Assembly: GCF_002899825.2 (NCBI RefSeq)
Contig: NZ_PPED02000001.1
Span: 124,001 to 188,000, forward strand
Length of the DNA stretch: 64,000 nucleotides
Direction of reading: 5' to 3'
Source of the DNA: Chryseobacterium phosphatilyticum
GTDB lineage: Bacteria; Bacteroidota; Bacteroidia; Flavobacteriales; Weeksellaceae
Shown: in pieces, positions 1 to 7,240 of the stretch
Layout: each line of letters opens with the position of its first letter
How positions within the stretch are numbered: the first letter of the stretch is position 1
The notes under the pieces: generated by a model
The model's input: the letters and a program-made list of their open reading frames with translations, nothing else
The model's database searches: none
What the model was told of the DNA's origin: nothing
Translations under genes and position numbers: made by a program

Positions 1-992
1 GAACAGGAGCTGGTGCTTCACCATTGATTGGAGGACACTTTTCCTATCATGATGATCTGGAGAAAAAAATTGCATCTTTCTTTGGAAGAAAGGATGGCGA
101 GGCGGTCATATTTACAACCGGATATACGGCAAATAGTGCAACCCTTCAGATTTTGCTGCAAAAAGAAGATATTGCTATTGTAGATATGGCTGTACACACA
201 AGTGTGAGAGAAGGATGTGTTTTTACCAATTCAAAAACATTTCCACATAATAATTTGGAAGCTTTGGAACAGATTTTGATTAAGTCCCAAGATAAATTCC
301 GTACCAAGCTAGTAATTATCGATGGTGTGTATTCTCAAGATGGTGATATATCTCCTTTGAAAGAAATCTATGACTTAGTAAAAAAATATGATGCCTATTT
401 GATGGTTGATGATGCTCATGGTGTTGGTATTTTAGGAGAAACAGGAAGGGGAGCCTTGGAAGACGCAGGGCTAATGGATAAAGTAGACTTTATTACAGGG
501 ACCTTTAGTAAAACATTTGGTAGTGTTGGAGGATATGTAATTTGTGACGAAAAAATAGCAACCTTTATAAAGTTTCAATCACGTCAGCAAATATTTTCCG
601 CAACAGCCCCTCCATCTATCATGGGAATTACCAAAGCTATTGAGCTCGTAGATGAAGAACCGATGTGGCGTATGAAACTTTGGGAAAATATAAATTATTT
701 TAAAAAAGGATTAAATGACATAGGGTTGGATACGGGAACGACCAGTTCTGCAATCGTTCCGGTCAAAATTGGAGATCAGAGTCTAACCGGAAATATTGGG
801 AAGATTCTTCTGGAAAAAGGAATTTATGCGAATGCGATCATGTATCCGGCAGTATCGAGGAAAGATTCAAGAATCAGAATGGCTGTAATGGCTACTCATG
901 AAAGAAAACATTTAGATAAAACTCTAAATGCATTTGAAGATATCAATAATAAATTGCATATTGCAAAAAAATTTAATAACAACCATGCCTAG
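1..992 (+). CDS. alpha-oxoamine synthase family PLP enzyme (5' truncated by window edge)
   Basis: The frame is open from the first bases of the window (it already reads TGAGASPLIGGH before the first possible start), so this is the C-terminal part of a longer gene, about 330 residues visible. The glycine-rich TGAGASPLIGG start, the DDAHGVG motif that contacts PLP and the GTFSKTFGSVGG block with the Schiff-base lysine place it in the alpha-oxoamine synthase group (serine palmitoyltransferase, KBL, BioF), which condenses an amino acid with an acyl-CoA or acyl-ACP. The FSK-type lysine motif is closer to serine palmitoyltransferase-like members than to KBL, but the substrate cannot be read from sequence. 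Its last 8 bases overlap the TetR gene. Confidence 0.8.
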   Translation, partial: TGAGASPLIGGHFSYHDDLEKKIASFFGRKDGEAVIFTTGYTANSATLQILLQKEDIAIVDMAVHTSVREGCVFTNSKTFPHNNLEALEQILIKSQDKFRTKLVIIDGVYSQDGDISPLKEIYDLVKKYDAYLMVDDAHGVGILGETGRGALEDAGLMDKVDFITGTFSKTFGSVGGYVICDEKIATFIKFQSRQQIFSATAPPSIMGITKAIELVDEEPMWRMKLWENINYFKKGLNDIGLDTGTTSSAIVPVKIGDQSLTGNIGKILLEKGIYANAIMYPAVSRKDSRIRMAVMATHERKHLDKTLNAFEDINNKLHIAKKFNNNHA

Positions 993-1620
993 GAAAGTTG
1001 TACAAGGTCCTATCAGAGATAAAGAGAAGACCAAACAGAAACTGTTGGCCGCAGTTGGTAAGATTTTAAGAGTAAAAGGTTACTCTGGCCTGAAAGTAAG
1101 CAAAATTGCAGCAGTCGCTGGTTTTGATAAAAAGTTAATCTATGAGTACTTTGGAAGTACTGATAAATTGATTGATGAGTATATCAAATCCCAGGACTAC
1201 TGGAGCAACAATCTTGCAGCCGGTAATAATGGAGAAGTTGATTTTTCAGATGGAGGAAAAGAACTGACTAAGATTGCTGTGATCAATCAATTTGAAAGCC
1301 TGAAAAAGAATAAAGAGCTTCAGAAAATTATTCTTTGGGAACTTTCAGAACCAAAACCGATCCTCAGAAGGCTTGCTGATGAAAGAGAAGAAATGGGTAA
1401 TGTAATCTTTAAGAGCGTTATAGACCCTTACTTTGGAGATGAGAAAGGAAAAAGAATCAGAGCGATCATGGCTTTGCTTATTTCGGGTGCTTATTATCTG
1501 AATATTCATACCGCAGCTAATGGAAGTACTTTCTGTGGCTTAGATATGAAGAGTGAGGATGGAAGGTCCGAAATTGAGAAAGCAATTGCTGAAATAATTG
1601 ATTTTGCCTACCAGAAATAA
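985..1620 (+). CDS. TetR/AcrR-family transcriptional regulator
   Basis: A 211-residue protein with an N-terminal helix-turn-helix (about residues 15-62: KILRVKGYSGLKVSKIAAVAGF followed by the YEYFGSTDKLIDEY recognition/turn region) and a divergent all-helical ligand-binding half. I chose ATG 985 over an in-frame ATG at 928, because the upstream start would add 19 residues lying wholly inside the preceding enzyme and TetR domains begin close to the N terminus. The ATG overlaps the upstream stop by 8 bases, implying translational coupling and probably control of the oxoamine synthase operon. The ligand is unknown. Confidence 0.8.
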   Translation: MPRKVVQGPIRDKEKTKQKLLAAVGKILRVKGYSGLKVSKIAAVAGFDKKLIYEYFGSTDKLIDEYIKSQDYWSNNLAAGNNGEVDFSDGGKELTKIAVINQFESLKKNKELQKIILWELSEPKPILRRLADEREEMGNVIFKSVIDPYFGDEKGKRIRAIMALLISGAYYLNIHTAANGSTFCGLDMKSEDGRSEIEKAIAEIIDFAYQK

Positions 1621-1706
1621 TCAATAAAAGTTTTCCAATTTGATCAGAAATATGTTTTTCTTGATAATTTGAAAACTTTTAATTTTCAAATTAAAACTAT
1701 ATTTCT

Positions 1707-1714
1707 TATTTTTG
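1707..1714 (+). promoter_or_regulatory. -7 promoter box of dnaX, implying a near-leaderless mRNA
   Basis: TATTTTTG fits the Bacteroidota -7 consensus TAnnTTTG and ends only 4 bases before the dnaX ATG, so the transcript would start at or within a few bases of the start codon. No well-spaced TTG -33 element is visible. Confidence 0.4.
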
Positions 1715-1718
1715 GCCA

Positions 1719-2804
1719 ATGGAAAATTTTATAGTATCTGCAAGAAAATATCGTCCTCATGAGTTTGATACAGTTGTAGGGCAATCTCACATTACGGATA
1801 CTTTAGAACATGCAATTGAAGAGAGTCAATTGGCTCAGGCATTACTTTTTTGTGGTCCTCGTGGAGTAGGTAAAACTACTTGTGCCAGAATTTTGGCAAG
1901 AAAGATTAATGAAAAAGATGGCTCGGTTTCAGAAGACGGTTTTGCGTATAATATCTATGAGTTGGATGCTGCATCCAATAATTCTGTAGATGATATCAGA
2001 GAACTTATCGATCAGGTACGTTTTGCCCCTCAGGTAGGACAATACAAAGTGTACATTATTGATGAGGTGCATATGCTGTCTTCTGCCGCTTTCAATGCTT
2101 TCCTGAAAACACTTGAAGAGCCGCCTGCGCATGCCATTTTTATTTTGGCTACTACAGAAAAGCACAAGATTATTCCTACTATTTTATCCCGGTGTCAGAT
2201 TTATGACTTTAAAAGAATTACCATTGAAGACATTCAGGGGCACTTAAGGAATATTGCTCAAAAAGAAAATATTCAGTACGAAGATGACGCTCTGTATTTA
2301 ATTGCTCAAAAGGCTGACGGTGCATTAAGAGATGCACTTTCTATTTTTGACAGACTGTCTACATTCTCCCAAAAGAACATTACATTAGCAAAAGCAGCAG
2401 AAGTATTAAATATTCTGGATTATGATCAGTATCTCAATATTGTTGATCTGGCCAAAGAAAATAAAATTCCGGAAGTACTTTCAGCTTTTAATGATATTGT
2501 GAAAAAAGGCTTTGATCCTCACATCTTTATTGCCGGATTAGGAAATCATTTCAGAGATTTAATGATGGCACAGAATGCAGCCACCATTGATTTGATTGAA
2601 GTAGGAGAGAAAACAAAGATCAAGTTTGTGGAGCAAGGACAAAAGTGGGCTGCCCAACAATTGATTGATGGTATTGAGATCTGTAATCATGCCGATATTA
2701 ATTATAAAAATTCCAAAAATTCCAGACTTACCGTGGAAATTGCTTTAATGCAGCTGGCTTCTCTGACAGCGAACTTAGGCGATACTAAAAAAAAAAGTTC
2801 TTAA
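1719..2804 (+). CDS. dnaX: DNA polymerase III gamma subunit (zero-frame product of dnaX)
   Basis: Clamp-loader ATPase of 361 residues. The Walker A motif GPRGVGKT is at residues 46-53; Walker B IIDEVHML and the LDAASNNSVDDIR block follow, then the LATTEKHKIIPTILSRCQ sensor/SRC region. The four-cysteine zinc module normally lying between Walker A and LDAAS is absent: the linker KINEKDGSVSEDG has no cysteine, which fits my memory of other flavobacterial DnaX proteins. The zero frame ends with KKKSS-stop directly after a run of ten A. The C-terminal, tau-specific half continues in the -1 frame (see 2787-3418). The short product is best read as the gamma form, unless the A-run length is a sequencing error. 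Confidence 0.9.
   Translation: MENFIVSARKYRPHEFDTVVGQSHITDTLEHAIEESQLAQALLFCGPRGVGKTTCARILARKINEKDGSVSEDGFAYNIYELDAASNNSVDDIRELIDQVRFAPQVGQYKVYIIDEVHMLSSAAFNAFLKTLEEPPAHAIFILATTEKHKIIPTILSRCQIYDFKRITIEDIQGHLRNIAQKENIQYEDDALYLIAQKADGALRDALSIFDRLSTFSQKNITLAKAAEVLNILDYDQYLNIVDLAKENKIPEVLSAFNDIVKKGFDPHIFIAGLGNHFRDLMMAQNAATIDLIEVGEKTKIKFVEQGQKWAAQQLIDGIEICNHADINYKNSKNSRLTVEIALMQLASLTANLGDTKKKSS
2787..2797 (+). promoter_or_regulatory. dnaX slippery site (A10-G) for frameshifting or transcriptional slippage
   Basis: Ten A (2787-2796) are followed by G. In the zero frame the codons are AAA AAA AAA AGT TCT TAA. A -1 shift on the heptamer A_AAA_AAA (2789-2795), or insertion of one A by the polymerase, moves reading into the frame that stays open to 3418. 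The -1 frame is closed by a TAA at 2786 just before the run, so the frames overlap only across the slippery run. A 6-bp hairpin CAGGAA/TTCCTG lies at 2831-2849. Homologous dnaX controls are the E. coli -1 frameshift and Thermus transcriptional slippage. Confidence 0.6.
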
Positions 2805-3418
2805 TACTGGCGCCGTTTCTCAGTGAAAAACAGGAAGTGAAAATTCCTGAAAAATCTCCTGAGAAAATAAAAGCTAACACAGAACAACCCCTATCATCTG
2901 AAAATATTCAGGAGGCCGTTGTTGTTACTAAAACAACAAAACCCCTATCAAGACCTGGTATTTCTTCAGGTTTTAGCATCAATTCCTTTTTAAATAAAGA
3001 AGATAAGGTAGAAGCAAAAGAAGATGTTGTTGTGAAAACCAACAATCTTCCTCAACACCATTTCACAGACACAGATCTGCAAATGGAGTGGAAAATTATG
3101 CTTAAACAGCTGCAGATGAAAAATAGCTTTGTTTTTAATGCTGTAAAAACCTTCAAACTGGAGAAAGCTGACGAAAACAAAATCAAGGTTTTATTTCCAT
3201 CGGATTCTGCAAAAGTGGAATTTGATAAAATAAGTGGAGAATTTTTCAATCATTTTAGAAGAAAAGTTCAGAACCATTCTATTGAGGTAGAATACCACAG
3301 AGACGTTGAAAATCTGAAGATTGAGGTCGTTACCAAAAGAAAAATATTTGAAAAGTTTATCGAAAAAAATCCACTTTTGAAAGATCTTGATGATTTAATG
3401 AAGTTTGATTTGACATAA
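2789..3418 (+). CDS. dnaX: tau-specific C-terminal part of DnaX, reached by -1 frameshift
   Basis: The frame opens on the A-run and reads KKKFLILAPFLSEKQEVKIPEKS and onward, about 208 residues to the TAA at 3416. Joined to the gamma part it gives a protein of about 566 residues, a normal full-length bacterial tau. It has a polar linker rich in Lys/Glu/Pro (about 90 residues) and then a folded C-terminal domain (MEWKIMLKQLQMKNSFVFNAVK onward). An independent start at GTG 2837 would cut the opening of this segment and has no ribosome-site signal, so I read it as part of dnaX, not as a separate gene. Confidence 0.75.
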   Translation, partial: KKKFLILAPFLSEKQEVKIPEKSPEKIKANTEQPLSSENIQEAVVVTKTTKPLSRPGISSGFSINSFLNKEDKVEAKEDVVVKTNNLPQHHFTDTDLQMEWKIMLKQLQMKNSFVFNAVKTFKLEKADENKIKVLFPSDSAKVEFDKISGEFFNHFRRKVQNHSIEVEYHRDVENLKIEVVTKRKIFEKFIEKNPLLKDLDDLMKFDLT

Positions 3419-3432
3419 TTTTTATATATTTG
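3405..3432 (+). promoter_or_regulatory. promoter of the aromatic leader/DAHP synthase transcript
   Basis: TTG at 3405-3407, 17 bases, then TATATTTG at 3425-3432: a match to the flavobacterial TTG-N17-23-TAnnTTTG promoter. Transcription would begin near 3438, about 80 bases before the leader peptide and 380 bases before the DAHP synthase start. Confidence 0.6.
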
Positions 3433-3516
3433 TCAAATCTTTTTGTACAAAATAATTTTTTGACAAAAAGAAAATGTAACCAGAAACGCTAAAACAAGAC
3501 ATTTCCAGAAGAAAAA

Positions 3517-3648
3517 ATGGAAAAATTGACTAACACATATCTGTCTTTTTTTACACCCGCTAATTACTTTTTTAGCGGATATTTCAGTTTTTCTGTTTCT
3601 TATTATAGAAATTTCAGAACGTATTACCGATTTTATTGGTACTGTTAA
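3517..3648 (+). CDS. aromatic-rich leader peptide (putative attenuator) of DAHP synthase
   Basis: A 43-codon ORF with 8 Phe, 9 Tyr and 1 Trp, i.e. 18 of 43 residues aromatic; 12 of the last 22 are aromatic and the end reads TYYRFYWYC-stop. It lies between a good promoter (3405-3432) and the gene for the first enzyme of aromatic amino acid synthesis, the classical arrangement of a leader peptide that senses charged tRNA-Phe and tRNA-Tyr by ribosome stalling. A hairpin TACCGA/TTGGTA (3625-3641) falls within the densest aromatic codons, as a pause site might. The ORF has no resemblance I know to a functional protein. No U-tract terminator is obvious downstream, so the exact control mechanism is open. 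Confidence 0.75.
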   Translation: MEKLTNTYLSFFTPANYFFSGYFSFSVSYYRNFRTYYRFYWYC

Positions 3649-3818
3649 CTGAATTTCTTTCCAAAAAATACAGGAGAAGTAGAGCCCTTTTATTTTCCTG
3701 ATTCCTTTAAAACAACTTTGAACGGCATTTTTTGAAAAGAATTATAAAGTAAATTTTATAATCTAAGGGCCGTTGTTGTGAACTTTAAAAAAAATATAAA
3801 AACAATAAAATTTAAAAT
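3649..3818 (+). promoter_or_regulatory. structured leader RNA between leader peptide and DAHP synthase
   Basis: Foldable elements: CAGGAGAA (near 3672) with TTTTCCTG; an AT-rich hairpin ATTATAAA/TTTATAAT (near 3742-3763); and AACGGC (near 3722) with GCCGTT (near 3770), extended after a 4-nt bulge by ACAAC/GTTGT. The segment AAGGGC overlapping the last 3' arm can instead pair with GCCCTT near 3690, so two structures exclude each other. This is seen by eye only; energies were not computed. Confidence 0.4.
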
Positions 3819-4901
3819 ATGAATCTAAAAGATTTGAAAAACGAGTGGATCAATGAGCTTACGCAACCATTAATGATCGCAGGACCGTGTAGTGCAGAAA
3901 GTGAAGCTCAAATGCTTGAAACAGCCAGAAGAATAAAAGAATCTAATGCTCAGGTATCGGTTTTCCGTGCAGGAATCTGGAAGCCTCGTACAAAACCCAA
4001 TGGTTTTGAAGGAGTAGGGGTGATTGGTTTGAACTGGTTAAAGAAAGTAAAAGAAGAATACGGTTTTAAAACAGCTACAGAGGTTGCCAATGCTCACCAC
4101 GTATTTGCTGCTTTAGAGGCTGATGTAGATGTTCTTTGGATCGGAGCTCGTTCTACGGTAAACCCTTTTACAGTACAGGAAATTGCAATGGCATTAAGAG
4201 GTACTGATAAGCCGGTATTCGTTAAAAACCCTGTGAATCCGGATCTTGCATTATGGGCAGGAGCTTTGGAAAGACTTTTAGGACAGGATATTAAAAACCT
4301 TGGGGTAATTCATAGAGGATTCTCTACTTACCAGAAAACAAAATACAGAAACAATCCAAACTGGCAGATCGCTCTTGATTTTAAAAGCCAGTTCCCCAAT
4401 ATACCAATGCTGATTGACCCATCTCATATCTGTGGAAACAGAACAGGCTTGGCAGATATTACACAGGAAGCTCTTAACGTAGGGTACCAGGGAGCCATTA
4501 TTGAAACGCATTCCAATCCTGATGAAGCATGGAGTGATGCAGCTCAACAGATTACTCCTGAAGTACTGGCAGAGCTTATTGGTAATTTAAAAGTAAGAAA
4601 TACAAATCTGGCCGGTTTTGAAGGAGAAATGGGAAGACACAGAACTTTAATTTCTGATCTTGATTTTCAGCTGATTGAACTTCTTTCCCAAAGAATGAAA
4701 ATTTCTGAAAAAATCGGTAAGCTTAAAAAAGAAAATGATATTGCCATCTTCCAGCCGGAACGTTGGAAAGTTATTACTGAATATGCAACTCAGAAAGCTA
4801 AGGAAACAGGAATGTCTCAGGATTTTATTGAAAAAGTTTTCAAAGCAATCCACGAAGAATCTATTGAAGTTCAGAATAATATCATGATTGATAGAGACTA
4901 G
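3819..4901 (+). CDS. bifunctional 3-deoxy-7-phosphoheptulonate synthase / chorismate mutase type II
   Basis: 360 residues. Residues 1 to about 260 are a type I-beta DAHP synthase: MIAGPCSAES near the N terminus, FRAGIWKPRTKP, KNPVNPDLALW and MLIDPSHICGNR, which supply the PEP, phosphate and metal sites. From about residue 268 an AroQ-type chorismate mutase follows (RTLISDLDFQLIELLSQRM, KIGKLKKEN). It makes DAHP from PEP and erythrose-4-phosphate and converts chorismate to prephenate. C-terminal mutase fusions of this kind are known in Bacteroidota, where the mutase domain mediates prephenate feedback inhibition. The gene follows an aromatic leader peptide, so it is probably under both transcriptional and allosteric control. 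Confidence 0.93.
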   Translation: MNLKDLKNEWINELTQPLMIAGPCSAESEAQMLETARRIKESNAQVSVFRAGIWKPRTKPNGFEGVGVIGLNWLKKVKEEYGFKTATEVANAHHVFAALEADVDVLWIGARSTVNPFTVQEIAMALRGTDKPVFVKNPVNPDLALWAGALERLLGQDIKNLGVIHRGFSTYQKTKYRNNPNWQIALDFKSQFPNIPMLIDPSHICGNRTGLADITQEALNVGYQGAIIETHSNPDEAWSDAAQQITPEVLAELIGNLKVRNTNLAGFEGEMGRHRTLISDLDFQLIELLSQRMKISEKIGKLKKENDIAIFQPERWKVITEYATQKAKETGMSQDFIEKVFKAIHEESIEVQNNIMIDRD

Positions 4902-5044
4902 GCAGTAAGGAGCAGACATAAAGGTAAAAAGGATCTTATCTTTAATGATGCCTGGATAAAAAATCAGGGCTTAGATTCCGGAATATAGAAGAATTGAAAC
5001 ATGTGTTTTTAAACCTATTTCCTGAATCCTAAGCCCTAATTGCT

Positions 5045-5052
5045 TATATTTG
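5045..5052 (+). promoter_or_regulatory. -7 promoter box of rsgA
   Basis: TATATTTG, a match to TAnnTTTG, 14 bases before the ATG at 5067, implying a very short 5' UTR. Confidence 0.5.
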
Positions 5053-5066
5053 CACCAGTATTATCT

Positions 5067-5993
5067 ATGAAAGGAAAAATCATTAAATCTACAGGCAGTT
5101 GGTACCAGGTTTTGGAATTGGAAACTAATAAAATTTTCGAGGCCAGAATCAGGGGGAAATTCAAATTAATAAAAACAAGACTTACCAACCCGCTGGCAGT
5201 AGGAGATTATGTTGAGTTTCAATTGGAACAGGATGATATTGCCTGGATTACGAAGATAGAACCCCGTCGAAATTACCTGATCAGAAAATCAGTAAACCTT
5301 TCAAAAGAAGCCCATATTATTGCCTCCAATATTGATCTTGCTTGTTTTATTTTTACATTGAAACATCCCGAAACATCTTTAGGATTTCTGGATCGTTTTT
5401 TAGCATGTTGTGAAGCTTATAATATTACCCCGCTTATTCTTTTCAACAAAATTGATGTTCTTCATGAAGAAGAAATTGAAATTGTAAAAGATGTTGAATT
5501 TATTTACCAGGAAATAGGCTATGACACATTAGAAATTTCTTCTTACTCTAAATTAAATCTGGACCAGCTTGCGGAGATTCTTAAAGATAAAACTTCAGTA
5601 TTCTTTGGCCATTCGGGTTGTGGGAAATCTACATTAGTAAATGCGTTGCAACCAGGATTAAATCTGAAAACTTCTGAAATTTCTGATACTCACTTAAAAG
5701 GAAAGCATACAACAACTTTTGCGCAAATGCATTTTTGGGATTTTGGCGGAAATGTAATTGATACCCCGGGAGTACGGGAGTTTGCGATGATTGATATTGA
5801 AAAAGAAGAAGTGCAACACTACTTTCCGGAGATTTTCAAAAAAAGAGAAGAATGCAAGTTTCATAATTGTCTTCATGTCAACGAACCCAAATGTGCTGTG
5901 ATTGACGCCCTTGAAACAGAAGAAATTCAGCATTCCCGCTATGCAACCTATATTAAATTAATGGATGAAGCAGAAGAAGCTTCTGTAAAATAA
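5067..5993 (+). CDS. rsgA: ribosome small subunit-dependent GTPase A
   Basis: 308 residues from ATG 5067; the longer in-frame start at 5040 would add nine residues spanning the -7 promoter box. An N-terminal OB-fold (GSWYQVLELETNKIFEARIRGKF) binds 16S rRNA. The circularly permuted GTPase shows its motifs in the order NKID (G4), GHSGCGKSTLVN (G1), DTPG (G3). The C-terminal zinc knuckle is CKFHNCLHVNEPKC. The protein acts late in 30S subunit maturation. All nucleotide and zinc ligands are present, and the gene stands alone. Confidence 0.93.
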   Translation: MKGKIIKSTGSWYQVLELETNKIFEARIRGKFKLIKTRLTNPLAVGDYVEFQLEQDDIAWITKIEPRRNYLIRKSVNLSKEAHIIASNIDLACFIFTLKHPETSLGFLDRFLACCEAYNITPLILFNKIDVLHEEEIEIVKDVEFIYQEIGYDTLEISSYSKLNLDQLAEILKDKTSVFFGHSGCGKSTLVNALQPGLNLKTSEISDTHLKGKHTTTFAQMHFWDFGGNVIDTPGVREFAMIDIEKEEVQHYFPEIFKKREECKFHNCLHVNEPKCAVIDALETEEIQHSRYATYIKLMDEAEEASVK

Positions 5994-6045
5994 TAAAATC
6001 AGAGACATTAATAAATACAGATGACATAAAACAATCTGTACGTAG

Positions 6046-6081
6046 AAATGTGACAAAATTACATGTTAATTTGTCACATTT
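6046..6081. repeat. 12-bp inverted repeat downstream of rsgA
   Basis: AAATGTGACAAA (6046-6057) and TTTGTCACATTT (6070-6081) are perfect inverse copies around a 12-nt loop. The T-rich 3' flank is compatible with an rsgA terminator; the symmetric TGTGACA half sites would equally suit a dimeric regulator. Confidence 0.6.
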
Positions 6082-6372
6082 TTATTTCTATGCATTTCTA
6101 ATGGTAGTGGTAAGTCTTTTTGTCATATGAAAAATAGGACATAATGACTTATAATGGATAGGGAATGATTTTGTTATTACTTAACATTTTACATTATTTT
6201 ATAAATTCAACGTACTGTATGTTAATAATTGGTTATTTACAAGGGGTTGATTTCCAGGCTATTTTAATCTGATTTTTTTGACTTATAATTCTTCACAATG
6301 AAAAAGCTTCATATTGTCTTGTTCTAGTATCTGCTATTTTGTTTTTTAATAGCTTAAAAGGATTTGAAAATC

Positions 6373-6411
6373 CTACCCGCTGTCAAGGTTAAAAACCTTG
6401 ACAGCGGGTAG
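6373..6411. repeat. perfect 18-bp palindrome with 3-base loop
   Basis: Arms 6373-6390 and 6394-6411 are exact inverse complements (core CTACCCGCTGTCAAGGTT) around AAA. The arms are more GC-rich than the flanks, there is no T-run on either side, and no gene ends nearby, so it is not a standard terminator. It resembles a mobile palindromic repeat (REP/MITE-like unit). Confidence 0.7.
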
Positions 6412-6535
6412 AGCTAAGAGAAAAAAAAGGAAAATATTATACCAATGATTGAAAAAGAAGCAATAGTATATTAATATGATTTAATATAGTTTTTTATTTT
6501 ATCAAATTAATAACAAAATGGTTAAGTTTTTACAA

Positions 6536-6603
6536 ATAAAAAACCCAGCCGAAGCTGGGTAAAAACTAATAACCATGAAAACTCAAATTAAACATGAGAA
6601 TCG
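6536..6603 (-). ncRNA. candidate small RNA on the minus strand
   Basis: On the minus strand a sigma54-like promoter (6615-6629) is followed about 55 bases later by a textbook intrinsic terminator: ACCCAGC, loop TTCG, GCTGGGT, then six T (stem 6543-6560). Nothing protein-like lies between, giving an RNA of about 65-70 nt. The transcript is inferred. Confidence 0.35.
6567..6586 (+). repeat. 20-base motif, copy 1 of 2
   Basis: TAATAACCATGAAAACTCAA matches 11262-11281 at 19 of 20 bases; similarity weakly continues into an ATGAGAA block. Both copies are intergenic and near an intrinsic terminator. Confidence 0.6.
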
Positions 6604-6614
6604 CAATAGAATAA

Positions 6615-6629
6615 ACAATTACTGTGCCA
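6615..6629 (-). promoter_or_regulatory. sigma54-like -24/-12 promoter
   Basis: The minus strand reads TGGCACAGTAATTGT: GG and the G of the -12 box have the correct spacing for TGGCACG-N4-TTGC; the invariant C of the -12 GC is T here, which weakens the call. Confidence 0.3.
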
Positions 6630-6708
6630 AAGTTTGGTTCATAATTTCTTAATAAAAGTTATTTTTATGTTAAAGAAAAATTAAAATCAAAATCAAAGAT
6701 ATTTTTTG

Positions 6709-6716
6709 TAATTTTG
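6709..6716 (+). promoter_or_regulatory. -7 promoter box of ndk
   Basis: TAATTTTG fits TAnnTTTG and is followed by GC, 23 bases before the ndk ATG. Confidence 0.5.
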
Positions 6717-6739
6717 CGGCATTAAAAAAATATACATTT

Positions 6740-7156
6740 ATGTCTAACATTACATTCACTATGATTAAGCCTGATGCTGTTGCTGACGGACATATCGGTG
6801 CTATATTGGGTAAGATTGCTGAAGGAGGGTTTAAAATCAAAGCTTTAAAATTAACTCAGCTTACAGTTGCTGACGCGAAAAAATTCTATGAAGTACATGC
6901 TGAAAGACCATTTTATGGTGAGTTGGTAGAATTTATGAGTTCAGGTCCTATCGTAGCTGCAGTTTTAGAAAAAGCAAATGCAGTAGAAGACTTCAGAACA
7001 TTAATTGGTGCTACTAATCCTGCAGAAGCTGCAGAAGGTACAATCAGAAAGATGTTCGCAAGAAGCATCGGAGAAAATGCAGTTCATGGTTCAGACTCTG
7101 ACGAGAATGCATTAATCGAAGCTCAATTCCATTTTTCAGGGAGAGAGATTTTCTAA
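6740..7156 (+). CDS. ndk: nucleoside-diphosphate kinase
   Basis: 138 residues, the usual family length. It transfers the gamma-phosphate of ATP to nucleoside diphosphates through a phospho-histidine. Starts with FTMIKPDAV; the catalytic His116 lies in NAVHGSDS; the [18 protein letters not shown] block and [12 protein letters not shown] are characteristic. Single gene with its own promoter and terminator. Confidence 0.95.
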   Translation: MSNITFTMIKPDAVADGHIGAILGKIAEGGFKIKALKLTQLTVADAKKFYEVHAERPFYGELVEFMSSGPIVAAVLEKANAVEDFRTLIGATNPAEAAEGTIRKMFARSIGENAVHGSDSDENALIEAQFHFSGREIF

Positions 7157-7180
7157 GAAAATTTTCTTACAAAATAAAAG

Positions 7181-7212
7181 ATCCGGAGAATATTCTCCGG
7201 ATTTTGTTTTTT
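7181..7212. terminator. bidirectional intrinsic terminator between ndk and the fucosidase
   Basis: A 10-bp perfect stem ATCCGGAGAA/TTCTCCGGAT (7181-7202) followed by TTTTGTTTTTT on the plus strand and by CTTTTATTTT on the minus strand. It sits between two convergent genes. Confidence 0.85.
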
Positions 7213-7240
7213 ATAACGGTTTAAAAGCTTTAGCCCTCTG

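Larger units (their letters stand above)
5994..6708. other. gene-free region with several hairpins
   Basis: About 715 bases without a credible protein gene between rsgA and the ndk promoter. It holds a 12-bp inverted repeat (6046-6081), an 18-bp perfect palindrome (6373-6411), a minus-strand terminator and a sigma54-like promoter (6543-6629), described separately. The rest is AT-rich with no structure I could support. Confidence 0.6.

Noticed and set aside
2837..3418. Independent gene starting at GTG 2837
   Set aside because: The frame is already open from the A-run and the combined product matches full-length DnaX tau.
6298..6357. Short reading MKKLHIVLF-stop-YLLFCFLIA-stop, like a broken signal peptide
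   Set aside because: Could be a pseudogene remnant, but only about 19 codons resemble anything and no homologous downstream part is present.
6575..6652. 25-codon ORF beginning MKTQIKHENRN
   Set aside because: It overlaps motif copy 1, but copy 2 has no start codon at the same place, so the conserved unit is probably nucleic acid and not peptide.
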